A stretch of 64,000 nt of DNA from Chloroflexia bacterium SDU3-3. GTDB taxonomy: Bacteria; Chloroflexota; Chloroflexia; Chloroflexales; Roseiflexaceae. The stretch is taken from positions 62,001 through 126,000 of the forward strand of contig WBOU01000016.1 of NCBI GenBank assembly GCA_009268125.1, read 5' to 3'. Position 1 is the stretch's first letter. Each line of letters begins with the position of its first letter. Positions 28,628 through 37,354 of the stretch are shown here, one piece after another. The position numbers and the translations under genes are program-made. The notes under the pieces are model-generated. The model had not been told where the DNA came from. It saw only the letters and a program-made list of their open reading frames with translations, and did not search any database.

Positions 28628-29197
28628 TCATAGAGCGCCCTCGGCTCCTGCGTGCGCCGCATATAGGCGGGCGCGCACGCGCTCGACCACGATCTCATCT
28701 TGCAGATCCCAGCCCCACTCGGGGCGGAGCTGCGGGCGCTTGTGCGGCGTCAGCACCAGCAGATGCGGGCTGGCCTGGGCCAGCCAGTAGCACAGCAGCG
28801 GCAGCCACGACGGCGCGACCAGATGCATGGCGAAGCTACACACGATCAGCGTGTAGCGGCGGCCCGCCATGGCCCCCGCCGCCACATCCTCGAATGAGAG
28901 CGGCTCGGCGGGCTGGCCGGTGCGCTCCTGGTAGGCGCGGGCGGTGTAGGGGTCGGCCCCATCTACCTGGGCCGCGCCCAGCTCGCGCAGGGCCAGGGTG
29001 GCCTCGCCACTGCCGCAGGCCAGATCCAGCACGTGGCCCAGGTCGAGTCGGTGGGCGCGGGCCACAGCGGCGATGGCGCGGCGCAGCGCCGCCTCGTGCG
29101 GGTTGCGGTAGGTGTCGCCCTGGGTGCGGTAGAAGCCCTCCACACCATAGCGCTGGTAAGCGTGGCGGACCGACTCATCCTCATAATCTTCTGACAT
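28628..29197 (-). CDS. Class I SAM-dependent methyltransferase
   Basis: A 189-aa protein. The SAM-binding motif I is HVLDLACGSGEATLALRELG, followed by VDGADPYTARAYQERTG (the acidic end of strand 2) and a later YTLIVCSFAMHLVAPSWLP (motif IV/post-motif region). It is shorter than most family members, and the substrate is unknown; metabolite or lipid methylation is as likely as any other. AGGAGATAGCT before the ATG at 29197 supports the start, which begins MSEDYEDESVRHAYQRYGVE. It is transcribed toward the giant surface-protein gene, 143 bp away. Confidence 0.85.
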   Translation of the reverse strand: MSEDYEDESVRHAYQRYGVEGFYRTQGDTYRNPHEAALRRAIAAVARAHRLDLGHVLDLACGSGEATLALRELGAAQVDGADPYTARAYQERTGQPAEPLSFEDVAAGAMAGRRYTLIVCSFAMHLVAPSWLPLLCYWLAQASPHLLVLTPHKRPQLRPEWGWDLQDEIVVERVRARLYAAHAGAEGAL

Positions 29198-29280
29198 AGC
29201 TATCTCCTGATCGATGCAGCTGTTCTGACGATCGGCTCTTGGCCACACAGCCATCCCATGCAAGGCTGCCCCCTTGAATA

Positions 29281-29322
29281 GTATGCTCGCTGGGTTTGGC
29301 TTGGCCAAACTAGCGAGCATAC
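29281..29322. repeat. 42-bp imperfect palindrome between divergent genes
   Basis: Outer arms GTATGCTCGCT / AGCGAGCATAC (11 bp, perfect) and inner arms GTTTGGC / GCCAAAC (7 bp) around a TTG loop. It lies between the methyltransferase and the lipid-kinase genes, so it is not an ordinary 3' terminator. Confidence 0.85.
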
Positions 29323-29424
29323 GAAAAGGCAATATTCCTTGCTGCCGCAGGCAAAAGCCCGCTATCACGAGGGCGGCAGATCTTGGTATCATAGCACGGC
29401 GAAGCCGAGCACAGGGAGGGCGCG

Positions 29425-30339
29425 ATGCAGCAGTGGACGATCATCCTGAACCCGTGGGCGGGCAAGGGAGCGGCGGGGGCGCAGCGCGGCGCGCTAGAGG
29501 CCGCGCTGGGTGCGGCGGGCGTGCCCTACACCATCCTCACCACGCACGCGCAGGGCGGCGCGACCGAGCTGGCGTGGCAGGCCATCGCGGCGGGGGCGAC
29601 CCACGTGGTGGCGGCGGGCGGCGACGGCACGCTCAACGAGATCGTGAACGGCATCAAGGGGGCCGAGGCCGAGCACGGGCAGCGCGTGCCGCTGGGCATC
29701 ATCCCGATCGGCACCGGCAACGACTTTATCAAGTCGCTGGATGGCTTTGATGCGGGCGATATCACCGGCGCGATCCGCCGGATCGTGGAGGGGCGCACCA
29801 GGCGGGTGGACCTGGGCCGCGTGGAGGTGGCTGGCTACGAGCCGCGCTACTTTTTGAACGGCCTGGGCGTGGGCCTAGATGCGCAGATCGCCTTCGAGGC
29901 GCGCCAGATCACCAACCTCAAGGGCACGGCGGTATACCTGCTGGCGATCATCCGCGCGCTGGCCAAGTACCGCGCCGCGCCCATGCAGGTGCAGCACGAC
30001 GGGCGCAGCATCCGGCGGCGGCTGATGTTCGCCACCGTCGGCAACGGGCGCTGCGAGGGCAGCGGCTTCTACGTCACCCCCGAGGCCCAGATCGACGACG
30101 GCCTGCTCGACCTGTGCCTGATCAACACCATGCGGCTGGACGAGATCATCCGCTACATCCCCAGGGTGATGGATGGCACCCACACCAAGATCAAGCACGT
30201 GACGATGGGCCGCACCGCCGAGGTGCAGATCGCATGCGGACAGGGCCTGCCGGTGGCGGTGGATGGCGAGGTCATCTCGATCAGCGCGCGCGAGATCCGC
30301 GCGGCGGTGCTGCCTGCGGCGCTGGAGATCTTCTTTTAG
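29425..30339 (+). CDS. Diacylglycerol/sphingosine kinase-family lipid kinase (YegS/DagK like)
   Basis: A 304-aa ATP-dependent kinase expected to phosphorylate diacylglycerol or a related lipid at the inner face of the membrane. The N-terminal nucleotide-binding domain has ILNPWAGKGAAG, the diagnostic VVAAGGDGTLNEIVNGIKG and IPIGTGNDFIKSLDGF. The C-terminal beta-sandwich has FLNGLGVGLDAQIAFEARQI and closes with LPVAVDGEVI, the conserved end of the family. Length is typical. ATG at 29425 follows CAGGGAGGGCGCG. A TATCAT -10-like sequence lies at 29397-29402. Confidence 0.93.
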   Translation: MQQWTIILNPWAGKGAAGAQRGALEAALGAAGVPYTILTTHAQGGATELAWQAIAAGATHVVAAGGDGTLNEIVNGIKGAEAEHGQRVPLGIIPIGTGNDFIKSLDGFDAGDITGAIRRIVEGRTRRVDLGRVEVAGYEPRYFLNGLGVGLDAQIAFEARQITNLKGTAVYLLAIIRALAKYRAAPMQVQHDGRSIRRRLMFATVGNGRCEGSGFYVTPEAQIDDGLLDLCLINTMRLDEIIRYIPRVMDGTHTKIKHVTMGRTAEVQIACGQGLPVAVDGEVISISAREIRAAVLPAALEIFF

Positions 30340-30342
30340 TTT

Positions 30343-30404
30343 CCACCACGAAGATTCTTCACCACCAAGACTCCAAGGGGATAAGAATCCCACGAAGACG
30401 CGGG
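30343..30404. repeat. Dispersed intergenic repeat, copy 1
   Basis: Contains CACCACGAAGATTCTTCACC, then CCAAGACTCCAAGG and, 13 bases on, CACGAAGACGCGGG. It starts three bases after the lipid-kinase stop. The same building blocks recur at 56383, 56531, 59011, 59194 and 61022. Confidence 0.75.
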
Positions 30405-30674
30405 ACGATAAAACTGATTGATCGTAGCAATCCAAGATTATCAGCAGGGCAAAATGCCACCGCAACGCAAAACGTAGAGCATACGTATTCTGTATGATGT
30501 TTCTTCGCATCTTGGTGATGAATCTAGTTTCTTTCCTGTGCGCCTTTGCACTTTAGTGGCATTTGATCCACTCTAACCGCTGATATATTGAATCTTCGGT
30601 AGCGATCATACTCTTTAAACAAGAGCTCATAGATCAGAAGGAGAGTTCAAACAAAGCTATCTCACTACACAAAA

Positions 30675-30701
30675 TTGCCATACTATATGGCTATATATAA
30701 T
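30675..30701 (+). promoter_or_regulatory. Promoter candidate for the GT87-like gene
   Basis: TTGCCA (30675-30680), a 15-bp spacer and TATAAT (30696-30701), about 62 bases before the start. The spacer is short. Confidence 0.4.
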
Positions 30702-30763
30702 CTATTCCTAATAATTGCAGCTCCAAACGCACCTTAGCGTACTCTTTCAATACAAGGAACCAT

Positions 30764-31687
30764 ATGAAACGGCGATTAGCTATCGTTATCTTGGCGGGTG
30801 TAGTCGCAGGCCTTTGCAGTGGGCTATATCAAGCAGGCGTATTTGGCATCAGCTGGGATTTTCCAGGGTGGGGAGCAGGAGATTTCACATGGCCACTGGT
30901 GGCAGCGCGAGATATGTTGCATGGAGAAAATCCCTATGCCCGAACATACCCCTATGGCATAGTCAGCTACCCTATGACCACTGTAATAGCTGCGATGCCC
31001 TTGGTTTTGTTTCCAGACGCATGGGCGGCGGGCATATTTATCGGCCTATCGACAGCGCTGCTCACCTGGGGGCTCACACGCGATGGGCGATACTGGCCGC
31101 TCTGGATGCTAGCCTGCTACCCATTCTGGCAGTGCGTTCAGGTTGCAAACTGGTCTATCCTCATCACCGCAGTAGCGCTTACACCTGTGCTCTATCCGCT
31201 GCTTGTAGTAAAACCTCATATTGCAGTACCAATAGCCATTACCCAGATAACGTGGCGACGTGCTCTGGTGGCTGGTGCACTCGTCATCGTATCGCTCATC
31301 ATCATGCCGTCGTGGCCAGCGCAATGGATACATAATGTGCAGGCATACGCCGGACGGCCTGCTATTCTCTTACCTGGCGGGATACTACTGCTGCTCGCTG
31401 GTCTGGCTTGGCGAGACCTCAGAGGGCGATACCTTTTCCTGTATTCGCTTGTGCCACTTCGAGCATTCTATGATTATCTGCTGCTCTTTGTTATACCATC
31501 ATCGAGGCAGAGCCTCATGCTCCTGGTCATCGCATCATGGATCCAATACTGGTGCTGGTATCTTTTCCCAAAATGGACAAGTGTCGGCCTGATAGTATTT
31601 CTTTTTCTCCCCTGCCTTGGAGAAGTTCTCTACCCCTTAGCCCAACGATGGATTAGTCACTACCGAAACCCGCAGCCTACTATATGA
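30764..31687 (+). CDS. GT87/DUF2029-like membrane glycosyltransferase (short)
   Basis: A 307-aa multi-spanning membrane protein with about eight hydrophobic segments. An N-terminal helix (RLAIVILAGVVAGLCSGLYQ) is followed by an acidic loop GWGAGDFTWPLVAARDMLHG and ENPYARTYPYG. This D-F-x-x-x-x-x-A-x-x-x-L-x-G-x-NPY pattern is the hallmark of polyprenol-phosphate-sugar-using GT-C enzymes of the GT87/DUF2029 group; VVKPHIAVPIAI later matches their conserved KP loop. The family is usually 380-450 aa, so this copy is short. G+C content and codon use are clearly lower than in the neighbours, suggesting acquisition. AAGGAACCAT precedes the ATG. Confidence 0.65.
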   Translation: MKRRLAIVILAGVVAGLCSGLYQAGVFGISWDFPGWGAGDFTWPLVAARDMLHGENPYARTYPYGIVSYPMTTVIAAMPLVLFPDAWAAGIFIGLSTALLTWGLTRDGRYWPLWMLACYPFWQCVQVANWSILITAVALTPVLYPLLVVKPHIAVPIAITQITWRRALVAGALVIVSLIIMPSWPAQWIHNVQAYAGRPAILLPGGILLLLAGLAWRDLRGRYLFLYSLVPLRAFYDYLLLFVIPSSRQSLMLLVIASWIQYWCWYLFPKWTSVGLIVFLFLPCLGEVLYPLAQRWISHYRNPQPTI

Positions 31688-31721
31688 AACGAGGATAGAG
31701 AGCTGGCCCAACAATTTGAAA

Positions 31722-31766
31722 CCGCCCAGATGTGACATAGCTCACTCCTATGCCACATCTGGGCGG
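31722..31766. terminator. Terminator hairpin between convergent genes
   Basis: A 13-bp stem CCGCCCAGATGTG / CACATCTGGGCGG extended, across one mismatch, by CATAG / CTATG. It lies between the GT87-like and GH127 stops. The T content after it is modest on both strands. Confidence 0.7.
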
Positions 31767-31774
31767 CATGGGCG

Positions 31775-33694
31775 CTACTCGCGCACCCAGACGGTCATCG
31801 CGCCAGCCTCGCGGTTGTCCCAGGTGTAGTAGGGGATGGCGCGCAGGGCGCAGGGCACCAGCGTGGGCGGCGCGGCGCGGTAGAGCGCGCCTTCCCAGCC
31901 CGCGTCGGCCAGGGCGCTGGCGGTGGTCTCCACCACCACCACACCGCCCAGCAGCTCGGCGTCGAAGCGGGCGGTCAGCTCGGCATCGGCGGGCAGCCGG
32001 ATGCGGCGGATGGGCACCCCGTGGTCGGCCTGCTCCAGGCAGTAGACCAGCGGGCCGCGCTGGATGGCCACGCTGGCCACGTCGTCGCTCACATCGGGGT
32101 GGGCGTAGACGCGCTGCACCGGCATGGGCAGGTCGAGCGTCACCACATCGCCGTCGCGCCACTCGCGCTGGATGAGGGCGTAGCCGCGCTCCACGCTCGC
32201 GGCCAGATCGACCGGCTGGCCGTTCACGCGCAGGCTCGGGGCGGCGCACCACGCCGGGATGCGCAGGCGCAGGCCGAAGCTGGCGGGCGTCGCCAGCCCC
32301 ACCGTCAGGCTCACCACACCATCCCAGGGGTAGCTGGTCGCCTGTCGCAGCGTCACGTCGCGCCCGGCCACGTGCAGCCGCGCCTCGCCTGCGGCGTAGA
32401 GATGCACCGCCACATCATCCTGGCCCTGGGCGTAGACATAGCCGCCCAGCGAGGAGAAGATACGCGAGAGGTTCGGCGGGCAGCACGGGCAGTGGAACCA
32501 CTGCTGGCGGTGGTGGCCGCCGTCGCTGGCCAGCGGGTTGTCGTAGAAGAAGTGCGTGCCCTCCAGCGAGACGCCGCTGAGCACCGCGTTGTACAGCGCC
32601 AGCTCCATCACATCGGCGTAGCGCGCGTCCAGCTCGATCTCCAGCATGCGCTGCGCCCAGAACACCAGGGCGATCGCCGCGCAGGTCTCGGCGTAGGCGC
32701 TCTTGTTGGGCAGATCGTAGTCGCTGGTGAAGCCCTCGTTATCCTTGGAAGAGCCGATGCCACCCATCACGTACATGCGCTTGGTGGTGAGGTGCGTCCA
32801 CAGACGCTGGCATGCCTCCAGCAGGCTGGCATCGCCATCCTCGGCAGCCAGATCGGCCATGGCGCTGTAGAGATACATGGCGCGCACGGCGTGGCCCACC
32901 ACCTCGTGCTGGTCGCGCACAGGGCAGTGCGACTGGCTGTACTCGTAGTTTTTGAACCAGTAGTCGCTGGGCTTCGAGCCGCGCGCGATCGCCTCCTGGT
33001 CGAAGTAGTGGGGCTGCTGGCCGCGCTCATCCACAAAGTAGCGGGCCATGTCCATGTAGCGCTGCTCGCCGGTGGCGCGGGCCAGCTTCACCAGGGCCAG
33101 CTCCACCTCGGGGTGGCCGCAGTAGCCGCGCCGCTTGCCCGGCTCGCGCCCGAACACCGAGCCGATGTAGTCGGCGTAGCGGCACACGATCTCCAGCAGG
33201 CTGCGCTTGCCGGTGGACTGGAAGTGCGCCACCGCCGCCTCGATCAGGTGGCCCGCGTCGTATAGCTCGTGCCAGTCGCGCATGTTGGTCCAGCGCTTGT
33301 CGGTCTCCACATGGCCAAACCAGCTGTTCAGGTAGCCATCGGGCAGCTGGCCCTTGCCGATCGCCACGATCACCTCATCCACCAGCGCGTCCAGCTCGGG
33401 GTTGGGGTGGGTGGCCAGGCTGAAGCTGGCGGCCTCGATCCACTTGGCGATGTCCGAGTCCCAGAACAGCAGCGGGAAGTTGGCCTTGATGCCGCCCTCG
33501 CGCACATCCTGCGGCCAGTCGCCCACCAGCGCGTCCACGCGCCCGGTGGTGCGGCACTGCTGGTAGATATGCGGGATGGTGCGCTCGCGGTTGACGCGCT
33601 GGCGCTCGGCCCAGAACGTGCCGGTGAGCGTGACCTGGGTGTGCGAGACGGAGGAGCGGCGGATGCTGTGGGAGGTTGGGGTCGTTGGGGTCAT
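31775..33694 (-). CDS. GH127 beta-L-arabinofuranosidase (DUF1680)
   Basis: A 639-aa (alpha/alpha)6-barrel glycosidase that releases L-arabinofuranose from beta-linked arabino-oligosaccharides. The zinc-thiolate catalytic set of the Bifidobacterium enzyme HypBA1 is present: the acid/base Glu in DNEGFTSDYDLPN (16 residues before), the ligands Glu and Cys in AYAETCAA (about residue 333), and the Cys cluster in WFHCPCCPPN (about 400-405), which includes the nucleophile. No signal peptide, so it works in the cytoplasm on imported oligosaccharides. It is the last gene of the operon with two permeases and a binding protein, under a LacI-type regulator. AAAGGAAAGATCC precedes the ATG. Confidence 0.93.
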   Translation of the reverse strand: MTPTTPTSHSIRRSSVSHTQVTLTGTFWAERQRVNRERTIPHIYQQCRTTGRVDALVGDWPQDVREGGIKANFPLLFWDSDIAKWIEAASFSLATHPNPELDALVDEVIVAIGKGQLPDGYLNSWFGHVETDKRWTNMRDWHELYDAGHLIEAAVAHFQSTGKRSLLEIVCRYADYIGSVFGREPGKRRGYCGHPEVELALVKLARATGEQRYMDMARYFVDERGQQPHYFDQEAIARGSKPSDYWFKNYEYSQSHCPVRDQHEVVGHAVRAMYLYSAMADLAAEDGDASLLEACQRLWTHLTTKRMYVMGGIGSSKDNEGFTSDYDLPNKSAYAETCAAIALVFWAQRMLEIELDARYADVMELALYNAVLSGVSLEGTHFFYDNPLASDGGHHRQQWFHCPCCPPNLSRIFSSLGGYVYAQGQDDVAVHLYAAGEARLHVAGRDVTLRQATSYPWDGVVSLTVGLATPASFGLRLRIPAWCAAPSLRVNGQPVDLAASVERGYALIQREWRDGDVVTLDLPMPVQRVYAHPDVSDDVASVAIQRGPLVYCLEQADHGVPIRRIRLPADAELTARFDAELLGGVVVVETTASALADAGWEGALYRAAPPTLVPCALRAIPYYTWDNREAGAMTVWVRE

Positions 33695-33764
33695 TGGATC
33701 TTTCCTTTAGCCTATGCCATAGCGCGCCAGAGACACCGGCGCGGGGAGATGTCAGATCGTGCCG

Positions 33765-34664
33765 CTAGCCCTTTGTCCCGGTCATCACGATGCCCTGGAC
33801 AAAGTAGCGCTGCGCAAGGAAGAATAGCACGATGATCGGCGTGATCATCACGGTGGATGCCGCCATCAGGTACTGCCACTGGGTCGAGTAGAGGCCCTTG
33901 AACATCGCCAGCCCCAGCGCGATCGTGTACTTGTCGTGCGAGGAGATGTAGATCAGCGGCCCCATAAAATCATTCCACGAGTTGATGAAGGTAAAGATCG
34001 CCACCACCGCCAGCGACGCACCAGCCAGCGGCAGCATCACCTGGGCGTAGATGCGGATCTCGCCCGCGCCATCGATACGCGCCGCCTCCACCAGATCGGA
34101 TGGGATGGTGCGGAAGAACTGGCGCAGCAGGAAGATGTTAAAAATGCCCCCGCCAAACCACGGCGGCACCGTCAGCGGCAGATAGGTATCGATCCAGCCG
34201 AGGTACTTGAACATGATGTACTGCGGGATCATCGTCACCGCGTAGGGCAGCATCAGCGCGCTCAGCAGCAGCACGAAGAAGAAATCGCGCCCTGGGAAGC
34301 GCAGCCGCGCGAAGCCGTAGGCCGCCATGGACGAGGTGAGCAGCACGCCCGCCATCGTCACCAGCGTGATCAGCAGCGTGTTCAGGCTGAACTGGCCAAA
34401 CGGCACCTGCGAGAGCGCATCCGGGTAGTTCTGCCAGCGCACCGGGTTCGGTATCCACTGCGGCGGGTAGAGAAACACCTGCTGCTGGGTCTTCAGCGAG
34501 GTGCTCACCAGCCACAGGAAGGGCGCGAGCATCAGCGCCGCGCCGCCCAGCAGCATAGCCCATACCAGCGCGCGCCCGGCCCGCTGCCGCCTGCGCTGGG
34601 CCGCCAGGCTCGGCTGGGCCGCCTCGGTCGCGCCGGGGCGTAGGTCTTTCACATGAGCTGACAT
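33765..34664 (-). CDS. Carbohydrate ABC permease, MalG/AraQ type
   Basis: A 299-aa inner-membrane permease with six predicted helices, the first at about 33-55 (ALVWAMLLGGAALMLAPFLW). The EAA loop that docks the ATPase is VEAARIDGAGEIRIYAQVML. The C-terminus VQGIVMTGTKG is typical of the MalG side (xxGLxxGAVKG). It pairs with the permease immediately upstream (20-bp gap) and imports what the adjacent binding protein captures, presumably arabino-oligosaccharide. No ATPase gene in the operon. Confidence 0.93.
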   Translation of the reverse strand: MSAHVKDLRPGATEAAQPSLAAQRRRQRAGRALVWAMLLGGAALMLAPFLWLVSTSLKTQQQVFLYPPQWIPNPVRWQNYPDALSQVPFGQFSLNTLLITLVTMAGVLLTSSMAAYGFARLRFPGRDFFFVLLLSALMLPYAVTMIPQYIMFKYLGWIDTYLPLTVPPWFGGGIFNIFLLRQFFRTIPSDLVEAARIDGAGEIRIYAQVMLPLAGASLAVVAIFTFINSWNDFMGPLIYISSHDKYTIALGLAMFKGLYSTQWQYLMAASTVMITPIIVLFFLAQRYFVQGIVMTGTKG

Positions 34665-34684
34665 GTGGTTTCCTCCTGCGCCGC

Positions 34685-35611
34685 CTAGCGGCCATCATCC
34701 TCGTAGTGCACCTGGCGGCCCAGGAAGCGAAACACAAACACCGACAGCACCACCACGATCGCGAACAGCACCCAGGCCAGCGAGGCCGCGTAGCCCATGC
34801 GAAAATCGGTGAAGGCGCGGCGGTACAGGTAGAGCGCGTAGAACAGCGTGGAGTTCTGCGGCCCGCCGTTGGTGATGATGTAGCCCTGCGTGAAGGTCTG
34901 CAGCGCGCCGATCAGGCCCATCAGCAGGTTGAAGAAGATCACCGGCGACATCAGCGGGATAGTCACATGGATGAAGCGGTGCCAGTAGCCCGCGCCATCC
35001 AGCTCGGCGGCCTCGTAGAGCTGCTGTGGCACGCCCTGAAGCCCGGCGAGGTAGATCAGCATCGAGCCACCCACGCCCCACAGGCTCATGGTGATCAGCG
35101 CGGGCATGGCCCAGTGGGTGTCCTGGAGCCACAGGATCTTGGGCAGGCCCAGCGTGCGCAGGCCCGCGTTCAGCAGCCCAAAGTCGGAGTTGAACACCCA
35201 GGCCCACAGCATAGCGTTGGCCACCACCGGCACGATGCTGGGCAGGTAGAACAGCGTGCGGAAGACCGAGATCCCGCGCACGTTCACATTCATCAGCAGC
35301 GCCACCGCGAAGGCGGCGATCTGGAACAGCGGCACCGAGACCAGCGTGAAGTAGGCCGTCACCTTCAGCGACTGCCAGAACAGCGGGTCGCGGAACATGT
35401 CCTGGTAGTTGCGCAGGCCCACGAACTCGGGCGGGCGCAGCAGATCCCACTCGGTCAGGCTCAGCCATGCCGAGAACAGCATCGGCCCCACAATCCAGAT
35501 CAGGAAGCCCAGGATGGCCGGGCCGGTGAACAGGTAGCCAAACAGCGCCTCGCGGCGGGCATTTGGCGAGCGGAACGTCCGCACCACGCTCCACGATGAG
35601 AGATTGAGCAT
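34685..35611 (-). CDS. Carbohydrate ABC permease, MalF/AraP type
   Basis: A 308-aa permease with six predicted helices, the first at about 23-45 (FGYLFTGPAILGFLIWIVGP). It contains the EAA loop YEAAELDGAGYWHRFIHVTI and FYLPSIVPVVANAMLWAWVF. The open frame extends 123 codons further upstream through the end of the binding-protein gene in the wrong frame; the ATG at 35611 after GGGGGCGAT is the likely start. It forms the heterodimeric channel with the MalG-type partner. Confidence 0.93.
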   Translation of the reverse strand: MLNLSSWSVVRTFRSPNARREALFGYLFTGPAILGFLIWIVGPMLFSAWLSLTEWDLLRPPEFVGLRNYQDMFRDPLFWQSLKVTAYFTLVSVPLFQIAAFAVALLMNVNVRGISVFRTLFYLPSIVPVVANAMLWAWVFNSDFGLLNAGLRTLGLPKILWLQDTHWAMPALITMSLWGVGGSMLIYLAGLQGVPQQLYEAAELDGAGYWHRFIHVTIPLMSPVIFFNLLMGLIGALQTFTQGYIITNGGPQNSTLFYALYLYRRAFTDFRMGYAASLAWVLFAIVVVLSVFVFRFLGRQVHYEDDGR

Positions 35612-35691
35612 ATCGCCCCCTATGGTTGTATACACCACGCTGTGTCGAGCCTGGGGCCGCGCCCGCCCGTGGTGGCGCGGCCCCGCAGGCG

Positions 35692-37101
35692 CTAGGCCTT
35701 GGCCTTGGCCAGCGCTTCCTCGGCCTGCTTGATCACATCGGCGGTCAGCGCGTCGGCGGCGCTGGACTGGCCGATCCACACCGGGTCGAGCGCGGCGGTG
35801 ATGATGGTGTTGGCCTCGCTGTAGCCCGGCGGGTAGGGGTAGATCCGCGAGTGCTTGGCCAGGTAGTCGGTGGCGATCTGCTCGTAGCCATCGGGGTGCA
35901 CCCCCGGCGTGATCCAGCTCTTCAGGCCCTCCTCGCTGAGCAGGCTGGTGTGGCTGGGCAGCCACAGGCCAACCTTGCACAGCCCGCGCTGGTAGTCATC
36001 CGAGGAGAGGAAGGACAGCAGCTTCCAGGCGGCGTCGGGGTTCTTGGTGCCCTTGGCGATCACGTGCATGTGGGCCTGGGCCTCCGTCACCGCCGTCTTG
36101 ATCTTGGGCAGCACGCCGCAGCCGAACTTGAAGCCCAGCGTGGCGATATCCATCACCGACCACGAGCCGTCGGCCAGCATGGCCAGCTTGCCCGAGGCCA
36201 TCATCTGCACCGCGCTCATGCCCAGCTGGTCGAGCTGGGCGGTCTGCGGGGCCACGTGGTGCTTGTTCATCAGGTCGGCCAGGGCCTGGTAGGCCTCCAC
36301 GGTCGCCGGGTCGCTGGCCTTGCACACGCCATCCTTGCTAATGAAATCGCCGCCGTTCATGTAGGCCACCACATCGCGCGGCAGGTTCCAGGTGGCCCAG
36401 CTGACGCCCCACTGCTGGATGTTGTTGGCGTCGAAGCCATCTTCGCCGGGGTGCTTGCCCGCCGCGTCCAGGGTCAGCTTGCGGGCGTTCTCGACAAACT
36501 CCTCCCAGGTCCAGGCTTTCACCGCATCGGTAGAAGGCGGCTGAACCCCCGCTTTTTCCAGCATTTCGACATTGTAGTAGAGATGGTGGATGACGTAGCA
36601 CGAGCCGATGCCGTACCATTTGCCGTTGTAGGTGGCGCGGTCGGTCTCCTGGGGCTGCAGAAAGTAGTCGGCCTTGCCGATCACAGGGTCGGCCTTCACA
36701 TAGTCGGTGATGTCCAGCACCTGATCGCGGATCACGTAGTCGAGCATGTTGCCCGTCCAGAAGATGTCGGGCGGCGTGCCACCGGCCAGCATGGTCTTGA
36801 GCTTGGTCTCGTAGTCGGCGTTGGGGGTGTGCAGCCACTCGACCTTGATGTCGGGGTTGCGCTGCTGGAAGAGCTGGAGCGACTTGTCGACGTTCTCTTT
36901 CTCCAGCACGGTGCCCCAGCCCAGCATGCTCACCGTGGTCTGCCCGCCCTGCGCGGCGGGGCCGGATGTGCCGCCCGCCTGGGTGCCTGGGCTGCCGCCG
37001 CACGCGGCCAGCACCGGGCCAAAGGCCGCCGCACCGGCAGCGCCCGCCGCAAACCGCAGCAGCTGTCGCCGTGACATGGGTCGTCGTTGACGCGATTCCA
37101 T
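35692..37101 (-). CDS. Sugar-binding lipoprotein of the arabinoside importer (family 1)
   Basis: A 469-aa extracellular solute-binding protein. The signal carries a twin-arginine motif (SRRQLLRFAAG) and a lipobox (PVLAACGG), so it should be exported folded by Tat and anchored by a lipid. The mature part has the family-1 pattern: KSLQLFQQRNPDIKVEWLHT, LKTMLAGGTPPDIFWTG and GKWYGIGSCYVIHHLYYNVE. The ATG at 37101 follows AAAGGAGAAACC; the conserved N-terminal MSRRQ begins eight residues in. First gene of the operon, with two LacI-type operators 110-165 bp upstream. Context suggests arabino-oligosaccharides as ligand, but the fold does not prove it. Confidence 0.92.
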   Translation of the reverse strand: MESRQRRPMSRRQLLRFAAGAAGAAAFGPVLAACGGSPGTQAGGTSGPAAQGGQTTVSMLGWGTVLEKENVDKSLQLFQQRNPDIKVEWLHTPNADYETKLKTMLAGGTPPDIFWTGNMLDYVIRDQVLDITDYVKADPVIGKADYFLQPQETDRATYNGKWYGIGSCYVIHHLYYNVEMLEKAGVQPPSTDAVKAWTWEEFVENARKLTLDAAGKHPGEDGFDANNIQQWGVSWATWNLPRDVVAYMNGGDFISKDGVCKASDPATVEAYQALADLMNKHHVAPQTAQLDQLGMSAVQMMASGKLAMLADGSWSVMDIATLGFKFGCGVLPKIKTAVTEAQAHMHVIAKGTKNPDAAWKLLSFLSSDDYQRGLCKVGLWLPSHTSLLSEEGLKSWITPGVHPDGYEQIATDYLAKHSRIYPYPPGYSEANTIITAALDPVWIGQSSAADALTADVIKQAEEALAKAKA

Positions 37102-37210
37102 CGGGGTTTCTCCTTTTGCTGTATTCGCGATCTCAGGGGCCGCCGTGGCCCACAAGGGAACAAGCCAGCGCTATGGAAACCGTGGCCACCGCCATGTGGC
37201 CATATGGAAT

Positions 37211-37226
37211 TTCTAACCGATTAGAA
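37211..37226. promoter_or_regulatory. LacI-type operator 1
   Basis: TTCTAACCGATTAGAA, one mismatch from a perfect palindrome with the central CG typical of LacI-family sites. Its centre is 39 bp from operator 2, close to an integral number of helical turns. Confidence 0.8.
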
Positions 37227-37249
37227 TGCGGCCATAAAAAAGAATAGAT

Positions 37250-37265
37250 TTCTAATCGATTAGAA
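37250..37265. promoter_or_regulatory. LacI-type operator 2
   Basis: TTCTAATCGATTAGAA, a perfect 16-bp palindrome upstream of the binding-protein operon. Confidence 0.85.
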
Positions 37266-37354
37266 TATGGCTATAAAAGAAGTCGGGTTCTGGCCACGCC
37301 GCATCGCCAAGCCACCCCCAGGCATACGCCGCCGCATGCCGCACGCCTATGCTG

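Larger units (their letters stand above)
30340..30763. other. AT-rich intergenic region with repeat copy and promoter
   Basis: A 424-bp gap of much lower G+C than the flanks. It begins with a copy of the CACGAAG/CACCAAG intergenic repeat (30343-30404) and ends with a promoter-like stretch for the GT87-like gene. No coding frame is convincing. Confidence 0.55.
37102..37354. other. Regulatory region between the LacI gene and the importer operon
   Basis: A 253-bp region with two near-identical 16-bp palindromes (37211-37226 and 37250-37265). The flanks also hold GTGGCCAC and ATGGCCATA-like short repeats around 37150-37205. No gene. Confidence 0.6.

Noticed and set aside
30715-31335. Second forward frame (206 codons) overlapping the GT87-like gene
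   Set aside because: The other frame has membrane helices, NPY and KP motifs and a ribosome site; this one has none.
32021-33265. Forward-strand 414-codon frame opposite GH127
   Set aside because: Shadow frame; the GH127 catalytic residues on the reverse strand are complete.
35626-37074. Forward-strand 482-codon frame opposite the sugar-binding lipoprotein
   Set aside because: Shadow frame; the reverse frame has Tat motif, lipobox and family-1 pattern.
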